From Obelidium mucronatum (Eukaryota > Chytridiomycota > Chytridiomycetes > Chytridiales > Chytriomycetaceae), in the NCBI GenBank assembly GCA_025765595.1, contig JAIVFH010000178.1:1-55726 (forward strand): DNA of 55,726 nt, written 5' to 3'. The notes beneath the pieces were generated by a model. The model saw nothing but the letters and a program-made list of their open reading frames with translations, was not told the origin of the DNA and did not search any database. Positions 23,136 to 34,437 of this stretch are shown in pieces. Position 1 is the stretch's first letter. Each line of letters begins with the position of its first letter. The position numbers and the translations under genes were made by a program.

Positions 23136-25767
23136 TCACCACTGCATTTGTGTTCCACTTACGAACCCTTCACATACATTTCTTACAAGGTGGTTGCTCC
23201 AGACAAGTTCTGCGTCTTCCATTGCAAACAACGCCAGCTGTTCAGCGGCATCCATATTCTTGACTTGCTCATACATGCCGTCCGTGGTTTTTGAATTTGC
23301 TCCAGCCCATTGGTTATCCATTGAGAGATCGTGACCCATTCCAGGACTCAATGGACTAATACCGTCACTTCCACCCACATCGCTTACAACGACTGCATCT
23401 TCGTCTTCTCCAGTTTGCAGCATACTTGCAATGCCACCAACACCCCAATCATCGTCTCCAACAGTAGCAGCCACACTTCCACCACCGGCACCCACCGAAT
23501 CCCACTCACTTTCGGTGCCCCAGGAAGGTGCAGCCATCGCTTGCTGGGCAGGCGTCATTCCAAACCACCCATCGTTTCTAGTGGTAGCCCCAAACACTCG
23601 TTGCTTTTTACCAATACCAGCAGCATTCGGACTCACAGAAACAAACCCACTGCTAGTACCGCTACCGCCCCCGCCAACGCTACTTCCACTCCCAACGCTC
23701 GCATTACCACCGCTTGTACTTTCTCTTCGATGCATGGCCCGATTTTCTCGTTTCCGAATCCTGCTGTCTCGCCACCTCAAAATATTTCTCTCCACAAGGC
23801 TTTCCACAAGACTCATTCTCGCTAGAGACAGTTGGGCTACAGGCAGGACCCCGCCGCGCATCATGATATCCAGAAACAGTTCTCGCAGCTCTTCTTCAGT
23901 GGATAGCTGAGGGGGTCTGTATGTATAGCTGTTTAGGTAATCGGCGGCTGTGATTGTTGTGCTGGTTCGTCCTGAGGCTGTGGAGATGCTGGTGCCAGTA
24001 GGTGATGTGATGGAGTTGTTGTTGTTTTGGGTGGAGATGGCGTTTAGTCGGCGGCTGATTCGGGAGGGGAGATGCTTCTGCAGACGTCTGAGGAAACTTC
24101 GTTCTCGTTTTGCAATAAAGGCGTGAACAGTGGGGCAGTGTGTGTCTCGGAAGTAGAGATCTAATTCGAGGAGAGAGCCGTCGAATGTAGCGACAAATAG
24201 ACTGGCTGTCTCTTCAGTGAATCGGCGAGAAACATCCTTGATGCACGGGTTTACTTGATTCATTAGGTATGAAATAACAGTGTCGTCTTCCACAGATTCT
24301 ACAGCGTGTAGTTTGATGGCCCAATCATAGCCCCGTACTATTCAGGGGTATAATTTTTCAATTAGGTGATTGAAACACGATTATAATGAACAAGTTTGCT
24401 CACGTCGCTTGATTGCTCCAACTGCACTCTTTTCGGAAGAACAAAATGTAACATCGAGAATTCCTTCCACTTGACACTTCAATAACCATTCAAATACTTC
24501 AGGAATGCCGTCGTATCGATCAGTGAGTGCAATTCGCTCACGGAATAAAAGTTGGATATCGTCAATAACCAAGAGACATGGTCCCGCTTTGGAACGAGAG
24601 GCAATGAGACGAAGAGCTTGAGCAATGTGAGTAAACGGGCGCATATCAATGCTAGATGTGTTTCGATCTAATGGAGCTGATGTTCTGTATGTTGGAGATT
24701 GCAGTTGTCGTTGAAGGAGTGACATTGCGGGCCTTTGGCTGTATGATGAGTCCGGAATGAAATCAGATGAACTAGAATCATCGTACATTGAATTGTTTGT
24801 GTCTTTTGAAACAGGTTGGAGGTCGCCATGCTTATATCCAAGACACGACAGAAGTGAATTTACCCAAGCATCACGCTTCACTGTTATCAGTACTTTTTCC
24901 TCGCCTTCCACTTCCGTATCTGTTTCGGTGAACGCAACGGAATCAACGTCGTCTTCATCTTCTTCATCAAGAGAACTGGCGCCGTGCCTTTTCCGCAGCA
25001 CATTGCTTAGTTGAAGATAAACAGCAGGTCGCGAGGACCCTTCGTCAGACATGTATTGGCGCAGTGCCGTGCCCTTTCCCAGGCCTGGAGGGCCTTCAAT
25101 GAGGACAGGCCTTCCTGGTTGTTTTGCAGACTTGAGCTCATTCACAATGTGCGCGATTTGAGCATGAAACGGCGGCAATCCAGTAGACTCGCGAACGGCA
25201 ATCGAGGAGCCCGAGCTGTCAATTTGGGCAATGGTTAGAGTTTTTTGTGATGTGACGTGCCGATGAATCATCGTGAGCACCGCAAGGGCTGACAACGCAC
25301 CCGACGGCCGGCTTTCCGCTCAGTCCAGCGATTGCATTCTTGAAGGCGGAGGTGGGCGGCTCTTCGGGCGCCACTTCGAGCAGCCGGTCGACGATGCGGC
25401 GGATTGCGGCGGGGTCAAAGTCCAGGTCCGCGGGGCTGTCTTCGCGCAGCTGCAGCTGCAGCGACGGCGGCAGCGCGAGCCCCGGGTTGGCGGTCATCTG
25501 GCGCGCCATGTCCGGCGCGCTCGTGCCGGCGCCTGCATCGGCCGGCGCGCGCGGCGGCTTGTCGCGCGGCTTGTCCTTCGGCTTGAGCACCGCGTCGCAC
25601 AGGTCGATGTCGATGTCAAGCCGCCGCGGCTTGGGCTCCCGCGCGCGGGCGGGCTGCGCAAGCCGCGCCGCTGCCACGCGCGCCGCAACAACGAGCGCGA
25701 GCAGCGACACGGCCGCCGCGAGGGCGAGTCGCGTGCGCGGATGTGTCGTGTCGAGCGACAGCTGCAT
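23136..25767 (-). CDS. Membrane-anchored P-loop ATPase (AAA+/STAND-like), with an apparent one-base frameshift
   Basis: The start at 25767 gives an N-terminal hydrophobic helix (LALAAAVSLLALVVAARVAA) in a GC-rich first stretch. The P-loop domain has Walker A GPPGLGKGT (about residue 225) and Walker B CLLVIDDIQLLF (about 400), with a following FCSSEKSAVGAIKR that may be sensor 1. Layout resembles archaeal-type and STAND ATPases. A Ser/Gly-rich, poorly conserved region and an acidic tail follow. The intron 24403-24338 joins in phase. Upstream, the frame FKNAIAGLSGKPAVG shifts into ALSALAVLTMIHRH at a GGG (25300-25302 on the plus strand); removal of one G makes one continuous protein of about 855 residues, so this is a frameshift or a sequencing error. 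A short last intron (donor CTT/GTAAGA) near the stop is possible. Function unknown. Confidence 0.55.
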
Positions 25768-25963
25768 TGCGTGGGTTTTCAAGAGAGTTTTAAGGAAGGT
25801 GCGTAAGGAGAAAAAGAATGACGTTTTATTGAGATCTAAGAAAATCATACTAAAATCATTCATTCTTCTCTGTTTGGCTTCTACTGTTCTCGTGAATGAT
25901 AGTTATTCGTAGCTACGTCGCTATATTTTCGTGTTGTCAACAAAGGAGCAAACGTGGGGGAAA

Positions 25964-26000
25964 CCACGTCAGTCAGTTTTTCCTAGAAAATTATAAAAAG
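25964..26000 (+). promoter_or_regulatory. Promoter of sHSP gene 1: CCACGTCA element and TATA box
   Basis: CCACGTCA lies at 25964-25971, the reverse complement of TGACGTGG. TATAAAAAG follows at 25992-26000, about 66 bp before the ATG at 26067. The same eight bases recur at similar distance from other sHSP genes of the cluster. Confidence 0.6.
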
Positions 26001-26066
26001 AGGGGACTGGCACCACCAAGTATCTATCATCGAACAAAAGACAAAAACACACAATCTTATAATATA

Positions 26067-26698
26067 ATGGGTCTCTTCACATTCGCCATCAAGCTTGGAA
26101 TTGTAGCATATGCCATCGACTGGATGCACAAGCAACACCACGGATTCAATCCTTCTGGTCGCAAATCCATTGAAGATTCTGTTTCTTATGCGGCAAAGTA
26201 AGTAACATCCCTTCTACACGCTCTTTAGCTTCGCTGGATCCTTTGGATTGACTATTATTGTCCTCTTTTAGTGAAGCCATGATTGCTGCACAAGAAGCCA
26301 CACCTCGTGTAAAACAATGGCTTCATGAAGCTTGTGCACGCTCCGATTCATCTTCCTCTCATTGTAACAGATGGAGAAACAGATTCAACCGTTCTTCAGC
26401 TCCAGACTTCAATGCCTCCACTTTATCGAACGGTCGAGTCTCCTTGGAAATTGATGTCCCCGGTTTAAAAAAGGAGGATGTAGTCTTGAGCGTCAACGAA
26501 CATGAAAAGGTTGTTATTTTGAAAGGAACCACGGCAGGAAATGAAAGTGACGGAATCCGAGAACGATCTGTTGAAACCAGGATTTCTCTTCCAAAAACTG
26601 CCGATGTTTCTGATTTAAAAGCTAGTCTGGACAATGGTGTCTTGCGTGTCAATGTTGGAAAGAAGGAGTTTGAAGGGAGACGTATTGTCATTGAATGA
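26067..26698 (+). CDS. Small heat-shock protein with N-terminal membrane segment (sHSP 1)
   Basis: Two exons, 26067-26197 and 26272-26698, encode 185 residues. Exon 1 starts MGLFTFAIKLGIVAYAIDWM, a hydrophobic segment that could be a membrane anchor. Exon 2 carries the alpha-crystallin domain: LSNGRVSLEIDVPGLKKEDV, VVLSVNEHEKVVILKG, ETRISLPKTADVSDLKASL and the end NGVLRVNVGKKEFEGRRIVIE. The usual C-terminal I-x-I/V motif is met by IVI. sHSPs bind unfolding proteins without ATP and pass them to HSP70. The phase-2 intron falls exactly between anchor and chaperone parts. Five related genes stand within 11 kb; this one is closest to the third copy. Confidence 0.85.
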
Positions 26699-26989
26699 TA
26701 TTGAGCAATGCGAATCAATCGCCTATTTTTCTTCTTCTTTAAGAAATAAAAGTTTTGTCGCTGGTTGTTTTTTTGGCGTACTGTTGAAAAGAAAACCTCT
26801 TTTTATTTTACTGACGTGTCAATCCAATCTAGACCCACCCAAGAAAAAGGCAGATCCCTTTTTTCTCTTTAAGTCTTTGAGAGTGAATATCTTGCTTTCA
26901 AGTCTCTTGTAAGATCGTAAGCGTACTGCTTCAGAACTTGGCCCCAGTTTAGCCCCTTGAAAGTTCAAGTTTGTCGCATCGCTCGCTAT

Positions 26990-27145
26990 TCACGTCATTT
27001 CCGAGAAGCGCGATTTACACAAGATACGATATGATAGTTTGTAATAAATTCGTGCCACGAAGGTTGTGAATAAACCAACTTTTTTGTATTTTGTCAAACA
27101 CGTCAACTTCTTCCCCCACGTCACCATCAACAACCCAATATATAA
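26990..27145 (+). promoter_or_regulatory. Promoter of sHSP gene 2: three ACGTCA elements and TATA box
   Basis: The 505-bp gap 26699-27203 contains no gene. It holds TCACGTCA (26990-26997), ACACGTCA (27098-27105) and CCACGTCA (27116-27123), then TATATAA at 27139-27145, about 60 bp before the ATG at 27204. Three copies of one core within 130 bp suggest a regulatory array. Confidence 0.6.
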
Positions 27146-27203
27146 TCCGTACCGCCGCCGATGAAACAACAACCCCAGCAAAAGAAAAAGCAAAAAACAA
27201 GAT

Positions 27204-27728
27204 ATGCATTACTATCACTATTACCGTGCTTACAACCCCGCTTGCCGTAGCGGCGGAATCATCCGCTTCGCAATCAAAGTCGGTATCACAGCCTACGCTA
27301 TAAACTACCTCCACAAGAGCTTCACTCAACGACAAAGTCTGCATCCTCAAATCGAAAATGCACCGCAAGACACTGCATCCTTCCATCAACGACTGCACCA
27401 AGAATGGTCAAGAACATTTGGCCAACAACAACAACATAATGTCCAAAACCTACCAAACGGCCGTTTCGCTCTCGAAATCGATCTTCCAGGGCTGAGAAAG
27501 GAGGATCTGGTGCTCAGTGTGAATGAACAGGAAAAAGTTGTTGTTATTAAAGGGAAAAGCGTTGGAGATGGCAGTGAAGGGAGACGAGAACGAAATGTGG
27601 AGGAAACAAGAATTGAGTTACCAAAAGTTTCGGATGTGAGCGATTTGAAGGCGACGTTTGTGGATGGTGTTTTGAGAGTCAATTCTGGAAAACAGGAGTT
27701 TGAAGGGAAGCGTATTCAAGTTGATTGA
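27204..27728 (+). CDS. Small heat-shock protein with N-terminal membrane segment (sHSP 2, intronless)
   Basis: A single exon of 174 residues. The N-terminus has a short Tyr-rich start and then GGIIRFAIKVGITAYAINYL, the counterpart of the hydrophobic segment in the neighbours, here not separated by an intron. The alpha-crystallin domain runs from LPNGRFALEIDLPGLRKEDL through VLSVNEQEKVVVIKGKSVGD to the C-terminal DGVLRVNSGKQEFEGKRIQVD. Loss of the intron conserved in the other four copies suggests intron loss or retroposition of this copy. Same expected role as holdase chaperone. Confidence 0.85.
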   Translation: MHYYHYYRAYNPACRSGGIIRFAIKVGITAYAINYLHKSFTQRQSLHPQIENAPQDTASFHQRLHQEWSRTFGQQQQHNVQNLPNGRFALEIDLPGLRKEDLVLSVNEQEKVVVIKGKSVGDGSEGRRERNVEETRIELPKVSDVSDLKATFVDGVLRVNSGKQEFEGKRIQVD

Positions 27729-27926
27729 AGTAGTATACAACGTTTAACGAAATAATCTTAATTAAAAAGCTATCTATATTATTATTTTATGATTTTCCTT
27801 GCGATTTTCTATAAGAAGTAAAGCTGAAAGAGCCCAAAAATACCCTCGATGAGTTCGATATAAGTTTCAGTAGTAACTGCGAGTCAGATTTACCATTTTT
27901 TTTTCTTCGTTTGCCTGGTAATCCAA

Positions 27927-27980
27927 CCACGTCGGTTTCAAAAAAGAACTCCCACGATTTCTATTCCGAAACCTATAAAA
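27927..27980 (+). promoter_or_regulatory. Promoter of sHSP gene 3: CCACGTCG element and TATA box
   Basis: CCACGTCG at 27927-27934 differs by one base from the element of the other copies. TATAAAA at 27974-27980 lies about 60 bp before the ATG at 28041. The rest of the 312-bp gap 27729-28040 is AT-rich and shows no gene. Confidence 0.55.
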
Positions 27981-28040
27981 TCAGAAGCTTGCACCTGCAA
28001 TAACCAAAAAACCAAAGAAACAAAGAATCAGAATTGAATA

Positions 28041-28650
28041 ATGGGTCTATTCACCTTCGTCGTCAAAATCGGAATCGTGGCATATGCTATTGATTGGGTC
28101 AGCAAGAGAGAAAGCACAAGCAGCAATCCAAACATTCGATCAATCGAGAACGGTGTCTCGAATGCTGCTCAGTTGAGTTTTCTCCCGCTCCATATTATTT
28201 TTCTCACTGTTGCAAGAAGTCTAAACCTTTTTCACAATTCGTCACAACAGACAAGCCGTTACAGCTGCCGAAGAGGCAACTCCCCGCGTAAGACAATGGC
28301 TCCACGACGCATGGGCCAATGAAAATTCAACTCGTTTCCCCTGCCACCGCGTCCCAGACCATTCAACAACAAACCTTGCCAACGGTCGTGTATCCCTCGA
28401 AATCGATGTACCAGGCATAAACAAGGACGATGTTATCCTCAGCGTTAATGAGCATGAAAAGGTTGTGGTTATCAAGGGAACTACGACTGGGAATGAAAAG
28501 GAAGGAATCAAGGCACGTAGCGTTGAGAAGAGGATCAGCCTTCCAAACACAGCGGATGTTTCTGATTTGAAGGCATCCATGGAGAATGGCGTTTTGAGAG
28601 TCAACGTGGGGAAGAAGGAGTATGAAGGGAAACGTATTGTAATTGAATAA
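28041..28650 (+). CDS. Small heat-shock protein with N-terminal membrane segment (sHSP 3)
   Basis: Exons 28041-28171 and 28251-28650 give 176 residues. Exon 1 has the same length (131 nt) and the same phase-2 end as in sHSP 1 and starts MGLFTFVVKIGIVAYAIDWV. Exon 2 begins with QAVTAAEEATPRVRQWLHDA, close to sHSP 1, then the alpha-crystallin domain with LANGRVSLEIDVPGINKDDV, VILSVNEHEKVVVIKG and the end VLRVNVGKKEYEGKRIVIE. It is the nearest paralogue of sHSP 1. Directly downstream, on the other strand, begins the 3' remnant of the disrupted DUF4419 gene. Confidence 0.85.
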
Positions 28651-29032
28651 GCGCAACTACAAGTCATGATTAAAGCCTCATAAATAATGTGAATTTCTGT
28701 TTTTAATATTGATATAATAGTTTGCATTTCATACTTGAATTAAATCCACCCCATTCGAATGGCTAGATATCTTACAATCAAGAAAGCTCTTATTGCTAAG
28801 AGATGGCAAAAGGATAGAATGAAAGAAAAATTACTCCATCAGTATTCCTCATCTTTCTTCTCGTCGGAATCACCCTTCAAGACAATCGCCCAGCAAAGCT
28901 TTGGTGCCACACCACAGGTTTCCACAATATTGTAACCTGTGTGCCCAACAAACATTGCACAGTTGTGCGTTGTACCATAGTCATCCACAGTGATATCAAC
29001 GGTCGCGTAGCCGTGTGGAATACTACTAATTA

Positions 29033-29329
29033 CATCTGGAAATCGGCTGAGTCGCAAATATGCATTACAGACATTTCAGTTGCATTTAAATGCATAAAAC
29101 TGGAAGACAAGCATATTAAATCCAGGGAATGTGCGCAAAATGCATTGTAAATACAGATAATTCATTGGAATGCAAAATCAAGATATCAAATGCATTGCCT
29201 GTGCAATTTAGATGGAAAAGGTATGCATATGACATTTGAAGGATGCAAAATTGACATATGCAATACATACTAAACATCATTTATTCATTTCACTGCACTT
29301 ATTTGAACCTTTTGAAGTATTAAATGCAT
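29033..29329. repeat. Left terminal and subterminal repeats of the transposon
   Basis: After the 10-bp terminal repeat, this stretch carries many copies of a TGCAT core in both orientations, for example TGCATTTAAATGCAT, AAATGCATTGTAAAT, AAATGCATTGCC and TATGCATATG. CACTA transposases bind such subterminal arrays. No gene is seen here. Confidence 0.75.
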
Positions 29330-32325
29330 TTAGGAGTCTGACTCTATGTCAGAATCAGGCAAGTCAGGTACATCTTGACTACAGGCAATTGATGACCAAA
29401 GGTATTTTTCTGCATATGAGTTCAAGTATACCTTTCCAGATCTCCCTTCCTCTCCATCCTGAAAATAAGGAATCATGTGTGCTCTAGCCTCAATGGCATC
29501 CGCAGGCACAATGATGAAACCTCCCGTTGCTGCCAAAAATGGCTCCAAAATAAAACAACCTGTGTCATTTTGGTTTTCAGTTGGAAGTGCCTGGTATTGT
29601 TGCAAAAGAGCGAAAGACATATTCGTGGTTCCCTCAACTGCAGCAGAGAAAAATCGCAGTGGTTTTCCAACAAACAAGTCTGTACCGGCAAGGGCGGGGG
29701 CTTGACCAATGATGATCTATAGATGCAGAAGCTGTCGAGCTGTGATGTTGCTGTGATCCTGATAAAATCAACAATGGCACAATTGTCCTCATCATAATCC
29801 ACCAGCTTTAACGTTCGATACTGCAAGAGCTGAGCAAAATAGATGATTAGAATGGCCTTCAAAGTTATCTAATCAGAACTGGTTACCAAGCCATCAGACA
29901 GAACGTGAGAAGTAAAGTACCGTTTTAACTTTTTTTCAAAGCCTTGATAAGCAGGATTACGGTTTTCCAGATCCCATGCATAAAAGCCACGAATACTAGA
30001 AACCAAAGTGACACTCTTGATATTTTGCTGTCCACTTGTTGCTGTATCCGCCACTTCATTTCCACCAAAAGTCTCCTAATCGCAAAGACTTTATCGATCC
30101 GAGTAATGTGGCGAATCATTTGCTCTTCAGAATCTTTATGATTTGTTCTGGCGTATGCTTTGACAACATTGAACTGCTGTGTGGCTTCCATATGCTCAGT
30201 TCCAAATGAATCAGGTCCCCCAAATCTTCTAATCGCTCTTAGAAAGCAGCTCAATGAGTGCATTTTCGGAAAATTCATTTTCTTTCTTCCGCGAAAGACC
30301 TCAAGCTGACCGTCAAATGCAACCAACTTCTCCTCCAACGAATCCAAAGACGCACTTGTATGGGAAGTATTTGAAATCATCATTGAAATGTCCAGAAAGG
30401 TGCGCAGGCAAATTGTCACGTCACTTGGAACCAAATCAACAATACATGGTAGCAGCTGCAACATGATGCTTTTGAAGTCTTTTTTGGTCAGGTGGCTTAA
30501 ACTGCAAACACCTTTAGGATAGTGATGGAATTTCGGGTAGGTTGGAACCAAAGCAAATCGTGAATCGACTCTGTCGTTACCAGCATCTCCATGTCGTTCT
30601 TTAATCATCATCTTCGTGACACTCCAGAGATGATAACCAAAGATTCCAATATAAATGACATGCATCGAATCAGGAGTAATTGCTGAATGTATACAAAACG
30701 TTCGCCCCAAATCATAAAAAGCATTGTGAACAAAGGGCACTTGGCCATTTGCAGCAAACGAGTTGACAACTCGAGTAAGCGTAGTTTTGGCCATAGACGT
30801 TCGAAACTTTTGCTTCATGATCTCCGTGGTTTTCAGTCCCCAGAACAGGCATGATTTTTTGCATTCGCTCAAGGATTTCCCAGGAACAAAGCAGCATGGC
30901 ATTGGAAAAGTCTTGCATAGTGGGCTTACAGTTGAAAACAACGTCTGTTCTGGGTAATCACCATTGAAGTTGAATAGACAGGGGAAGAATTTGCGCATTT
31001 GCCCATCAGGACTAACAAGGTCGGCTCCATCCTTGATCCACTCTTTGATATCAAACGTGATTAACGCCAAGGCAGAATGAATAACGGCGCGCTTGTAAGC
31101 AGTAAGAAATGGAGAGTTGACTTGACTCTTCTTCAGAGGTGATATAATTGGTAGATATGTGACCAAAGTGCTGGATCGGGAATTTAACTTCTTACGGATG
31201 CTTTTATTGATGTTGCCTAGGATCAATGTGATGGATTAGATTCCTAAAACCAAACGAGAAAAACAACACAAACCAAAATCCAAGATTAAGGGGTGAAACG
31301 ACTGCTTGCCAATTTTTGTGGCCAAAGCAGCATCAGAAGATAATATTACAAGTAATGGCGTAGCACCATTTGGTAGTTGGTTTTGAAGCTCCTCACAGTA
31401 GTCTCCAGAATAAGCCTCATCATAGAGGCGGTCACCACGAGAGCTATATTGCTCTGTAAAACAATAGGCAAAGTTGCCGTCAAGGGAGCTGTCTTGCAAC
31501 CTGATACGGATAAGTGCACGCATAGACCGAAGATACAAAAAACACGGGCGCTTTTGATAGTATCCACGAGCTTGCAAGTGGTACAGTGGGGGCATGTTGC
31601 GCAAGATGCTGATAAGAGGAACTTTGACTTTGTTGTAGTCCTAGAGATTTATTTGCAGGTTAGAATCACAAAATACAGGATGAACTAACCAAGAGTAAAA
31701 CAGCTAATTACCACACTCAATTGCTTCAAACTGTCCAGTCTTTGATGCAAGTCTTTCCCAGATTTAAATGATGGAATATGTTCAGGCCGAAACCGAGGGC
31801 GATTGAATGCAAGTGTTCTAGCCAAAAGAGCCCATGAGAAGAAAATGGCAATGAAGAATCAAGAGCAGTTCTTACTGTGAAATTGCGTTTTGGCCCATTG
31901 GAGTGTCAAGGATAACATGTTGTACAAAATCAAGATCGGCATCACTGAATTGTTGGCGAACGTGCGCTATAGTGACTGCATCGTGGTTTCTGCACACCAA
32001 ATTGTTGACGGGAATACCTTACAGGAAATGGCATTTAATTGGGTTATTCACTATCATGCAGCATTCAAAACAAACCATAGCGTGCATGCAACTCTGGAAT
32101 TTCATCCGGGAAGTCGTCTTCAACAATGGAGTTGATTTCCGAAGGAGGCGGGATTGGATATTCATTGTCGACGACTACTTCAGCTGTTTCCGAACGGCTG
32201 GCTTGCTGAGCCACATTGGTTGATGTCAAAGCTTGCCTGAATGCTTGTGGATGCTTCAATTGGACATGGCGGATGAGATCCTCCTGCCTATTGAACTGCT
32301 TTCGGCAACCATATGCACAACGCAT
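29330..32325 (-). pseudogene. Plavaka-like transposase, frameshifted
   Basis: Exon 1 (32325-32076) starts with a C2H2 finger, CAYGCRKQFNRQEDLIRHVQLKH, typical of the N-terminus of fungal Plavaka transposases. Exons 32017-31876 and 31817-31712 join in phase; later ones are about 31641-31274, 31216-29887 and 29829-29330. Diagnostic blocks are HPLILDFGNINKSIRKKLNS, ITPDSMHVIYIGIFGYHLW, HYPKGVCSLSHLTKKDFKSI and the C-terminal GFIIVPADAIEARAHMIPYF. The frame is broken at least four times: one base extra near 31620 (before PLISILRNM), one missing near 30057 (after RRLLVEMK), one missing near 29770, and an in-frame TAG near 29717. It is therefore probably inactive; homopolymer errors cannot be excluded for the single-base changes. 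Confidence 0.75.
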
Positions 32326-32621
32326 TTCAAATTTATTTTATGGTAAAAAAGATGGATGTCAAGATGCAAATATATACCTAGAATTTTGTTCATTATGAAA
32401 TCATTTTGAAATGACTCGGAAATGAAAACTATCAATTACAATAAACAGTTTGCTTGTATGCTTGTACAAGCAGCGGCAGGGCTTGTAGCAGTTGGGTTTC
32501 CCCACTTTCATAACAGCCATTGAACATAAAAGCGGTTTTATTCTGTTGAAAACGAAGTATTTATCTTGCTCATCATTTCCGTTCCAATCAAAAAAAATCA
32601 AAAAAAACGTGTTGAATGAAA

Positions 32622-34069
32622 ATGGCCGCTGGCAGCACCCAAAGAATGCTCAAACGCCTCCAGCAAGCTGCCAAACGAAGAAAGAAGGCCACAATCACTG
32701 GCAAATCGTAATAAGTCAACAACCAACTCTTGATCCACTCTCTTCTAGATGAAAGTACTAACCTTGGTTAAAATGGTAGGGGATCACAGCAAATCGAAAC
32801 ATCCAACAGCAATTTCGAAAATGGCGGCAATCGTGGCAATGGTCGTGGAAATCGCGGAAGTGAGCTGGCCAATGCTGGCAACGGTCAATCTGCTGCTGGA
32901 AACGGTCAATCTGCTGCTGGCAATCGCTTTTCTGCCGCTACCAGTCGCGCACCTGCAGCTTGTGATCACCAGTTTAGCGATTTCGATTATCCCCAGCCGT
33001 TGCAAGCCATTACAGAGCGTCAGCCAAATGCTCAGCAAGGGCCAAATCGCTTGCAAGGGCCCCAAAGCGGGGAGCATCAATGGAAACACTTAAACAAACG
33101 GTATATTAAGCCTTTTTACTTTATTCCCACGCTGAACAACCTTCTAATGACTGTATAACACAGCCAAGTCGATAATCTTCGGCTGTTCTTTCAAAAAAGC
33201 GCACTCACTGACCAGTTTTTCGTTCCTCCCTTCAGTCCAGACGACACTGAGACGGTAGAGTGGCTTTGGGAGACGCTTGCCACCATTCTGGAGATCAGCC
33301 CTGAGCAAGCCCGACGCCGTCTAACAAATCTGCCGTTGGAAATGACAACAATGGTTAGTGGCCATAATATTTTCATCAAGAAATCGCTCTCAATAATCAT
33401 TCTACAGTACAAAACAACTGTCCAGCTGCACCGCAGCAACCTGATGACTGTCTTCAATGAGAAGTTTGTAGCAGCTGATCCCTACAAACTGAACAATGAT
33501 GAAAGAAAGGCACTTGATCTTATCACCGACGAGGCACTGTGAGTATTCCTTACGTTTTCAGATTACAAATATTTCAAACACTTCAATATGACAGATTCTT
33601 GTATCTTGAGGTTGGCGATTCTCAGCGCCTTGGCCCACAGTTGTTCATGAACGACTCGTTTTTGAAGTCTGTGGTTCTGTTTTTCAAGGTTTCACATGTG
33701 ACACGGACTATGACTGTGTCCCGTTTCTTGCAAGCCAGATCGATGCATGTTCTTGCTTGCATTGCATGTTGTGTACGTATTTAATTGTTGTACATAGTTC
33801 AAGTTAACCTTTACTTCAATTCCATTCTTCAGGTTCGACATGCAATTGACCTTGTTGCTGTTAAGCGTCGTGATTTAACGTATGCCACTAAATCGGGAAA
33901 ATTGTACCAAAATCTATTGGACACATTCAATTACGAAGGCGATGATGACGAACTTCAACAGGAGCATGAGATTGTAGTCGAAGGACTAAATCGATTCTAT
34001 GAGGCAATGACAAGTCGGCTGCTGCCAAACAATGAAAACGAAAGTGGTCGATTGAAGTTTCGCCGCTAG
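32622..34069 (+). CDS. Second transposon-encoded protein, function unknown
   Basis: Six exons join in phase without any break: 32622-32707, 32780-33100, 33164-33353, 33408-33538, 33595-33772 and 33833-34069, giving 380 residues. A basic start (MAAGSTQRMLKRLQQAAKRR) is followed by a Gly/Asn/Arg-rich stretch (NGGNRGNGRGNRGSELANAG) and two near-identical GNGQSAA repeats. The C-terminal 240 residues look globular and helical (EWLWETLATILEISPEQARR, MNDSFLKSVVLFFK, ACCVRHAIDLVAVKRRDLTY, GKLYQNLLDTFN). The pattern recalls proteins of the fungal DUF6532 type, a weak impression only. Its place opposite the transposase parallels accessory genes of CACTA elements. Confidence 0.7.
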
Positions 34070-34437
34070 TGGCTTCAGGAATAGTTTTGTTTCTTTTCAT
34101 TTTAATATCAATAAACTGAGTTGTAGTATTCCTTTTAAATATAATTAATTTATATGTTGTTTAAATAGTCAATTGTGTATATCAAATGCCAGATATACAT
34201 TCTAAATTCCAAAAACCCTAAGAATGCATTGCGGACAATTACAATTCCTAATATCCTTCTTTAGATTATACTCCAAATTTTTGTGCATTTTCTATGCATT
34301 TATATGCACCTTCGACATTTGAAATGGTTTTCAAACGTGGGGGGGTCGCATAAGAGGCATCCAACACGTTCAAATGCATTCATGCACATTTCAATTTACT
34401 TTTATTTCTAATTATGCATGTCCACAGTTTCCAGATG
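34070..34437. repeat. Right subterminal and terminal repeats of the transposon
   Basis: This gene-free stretch ends in the inverted terminal repeat. It holds further TGCAT-type units, such as GAATGCATTGC, TGTGCATTTTCTATGCATT, AAATGCATTCATGCAC and ATTATGCATG, plus a G-run (GGGGGG) near 34341. Confidence 0.75.

Larger units (their letters stand above)
29033..34437. mobile_element. Plavaka/CACTA-like DNA transposon, 5,405 bp
   Basis: The ends are CATCTGGAAA (29033-29042) and its exact inverse TTTCCAGATG (34428-34437). Both are flanked by the 3-bp direct repeat TTA (29030-29032 and 34438-34440), the target-duplication size of CACTA superfamily elements. Both subterminal zones are packed with TGCAT-type repeats. 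Inside are a transposase pseudogene on the minus strand and an intact second gene on the plus strand, divergent from a common 296-bp centre. Insertion into the DUF4419 gene explains why that gene is found in two pieces. Confidence 0.88.

Noticed and set aside
25985..25995. Heat-shock element TTCCTAGAA before sHSP 1
   Set aside because: The spacer is three bases instead of two and only one pair is present.
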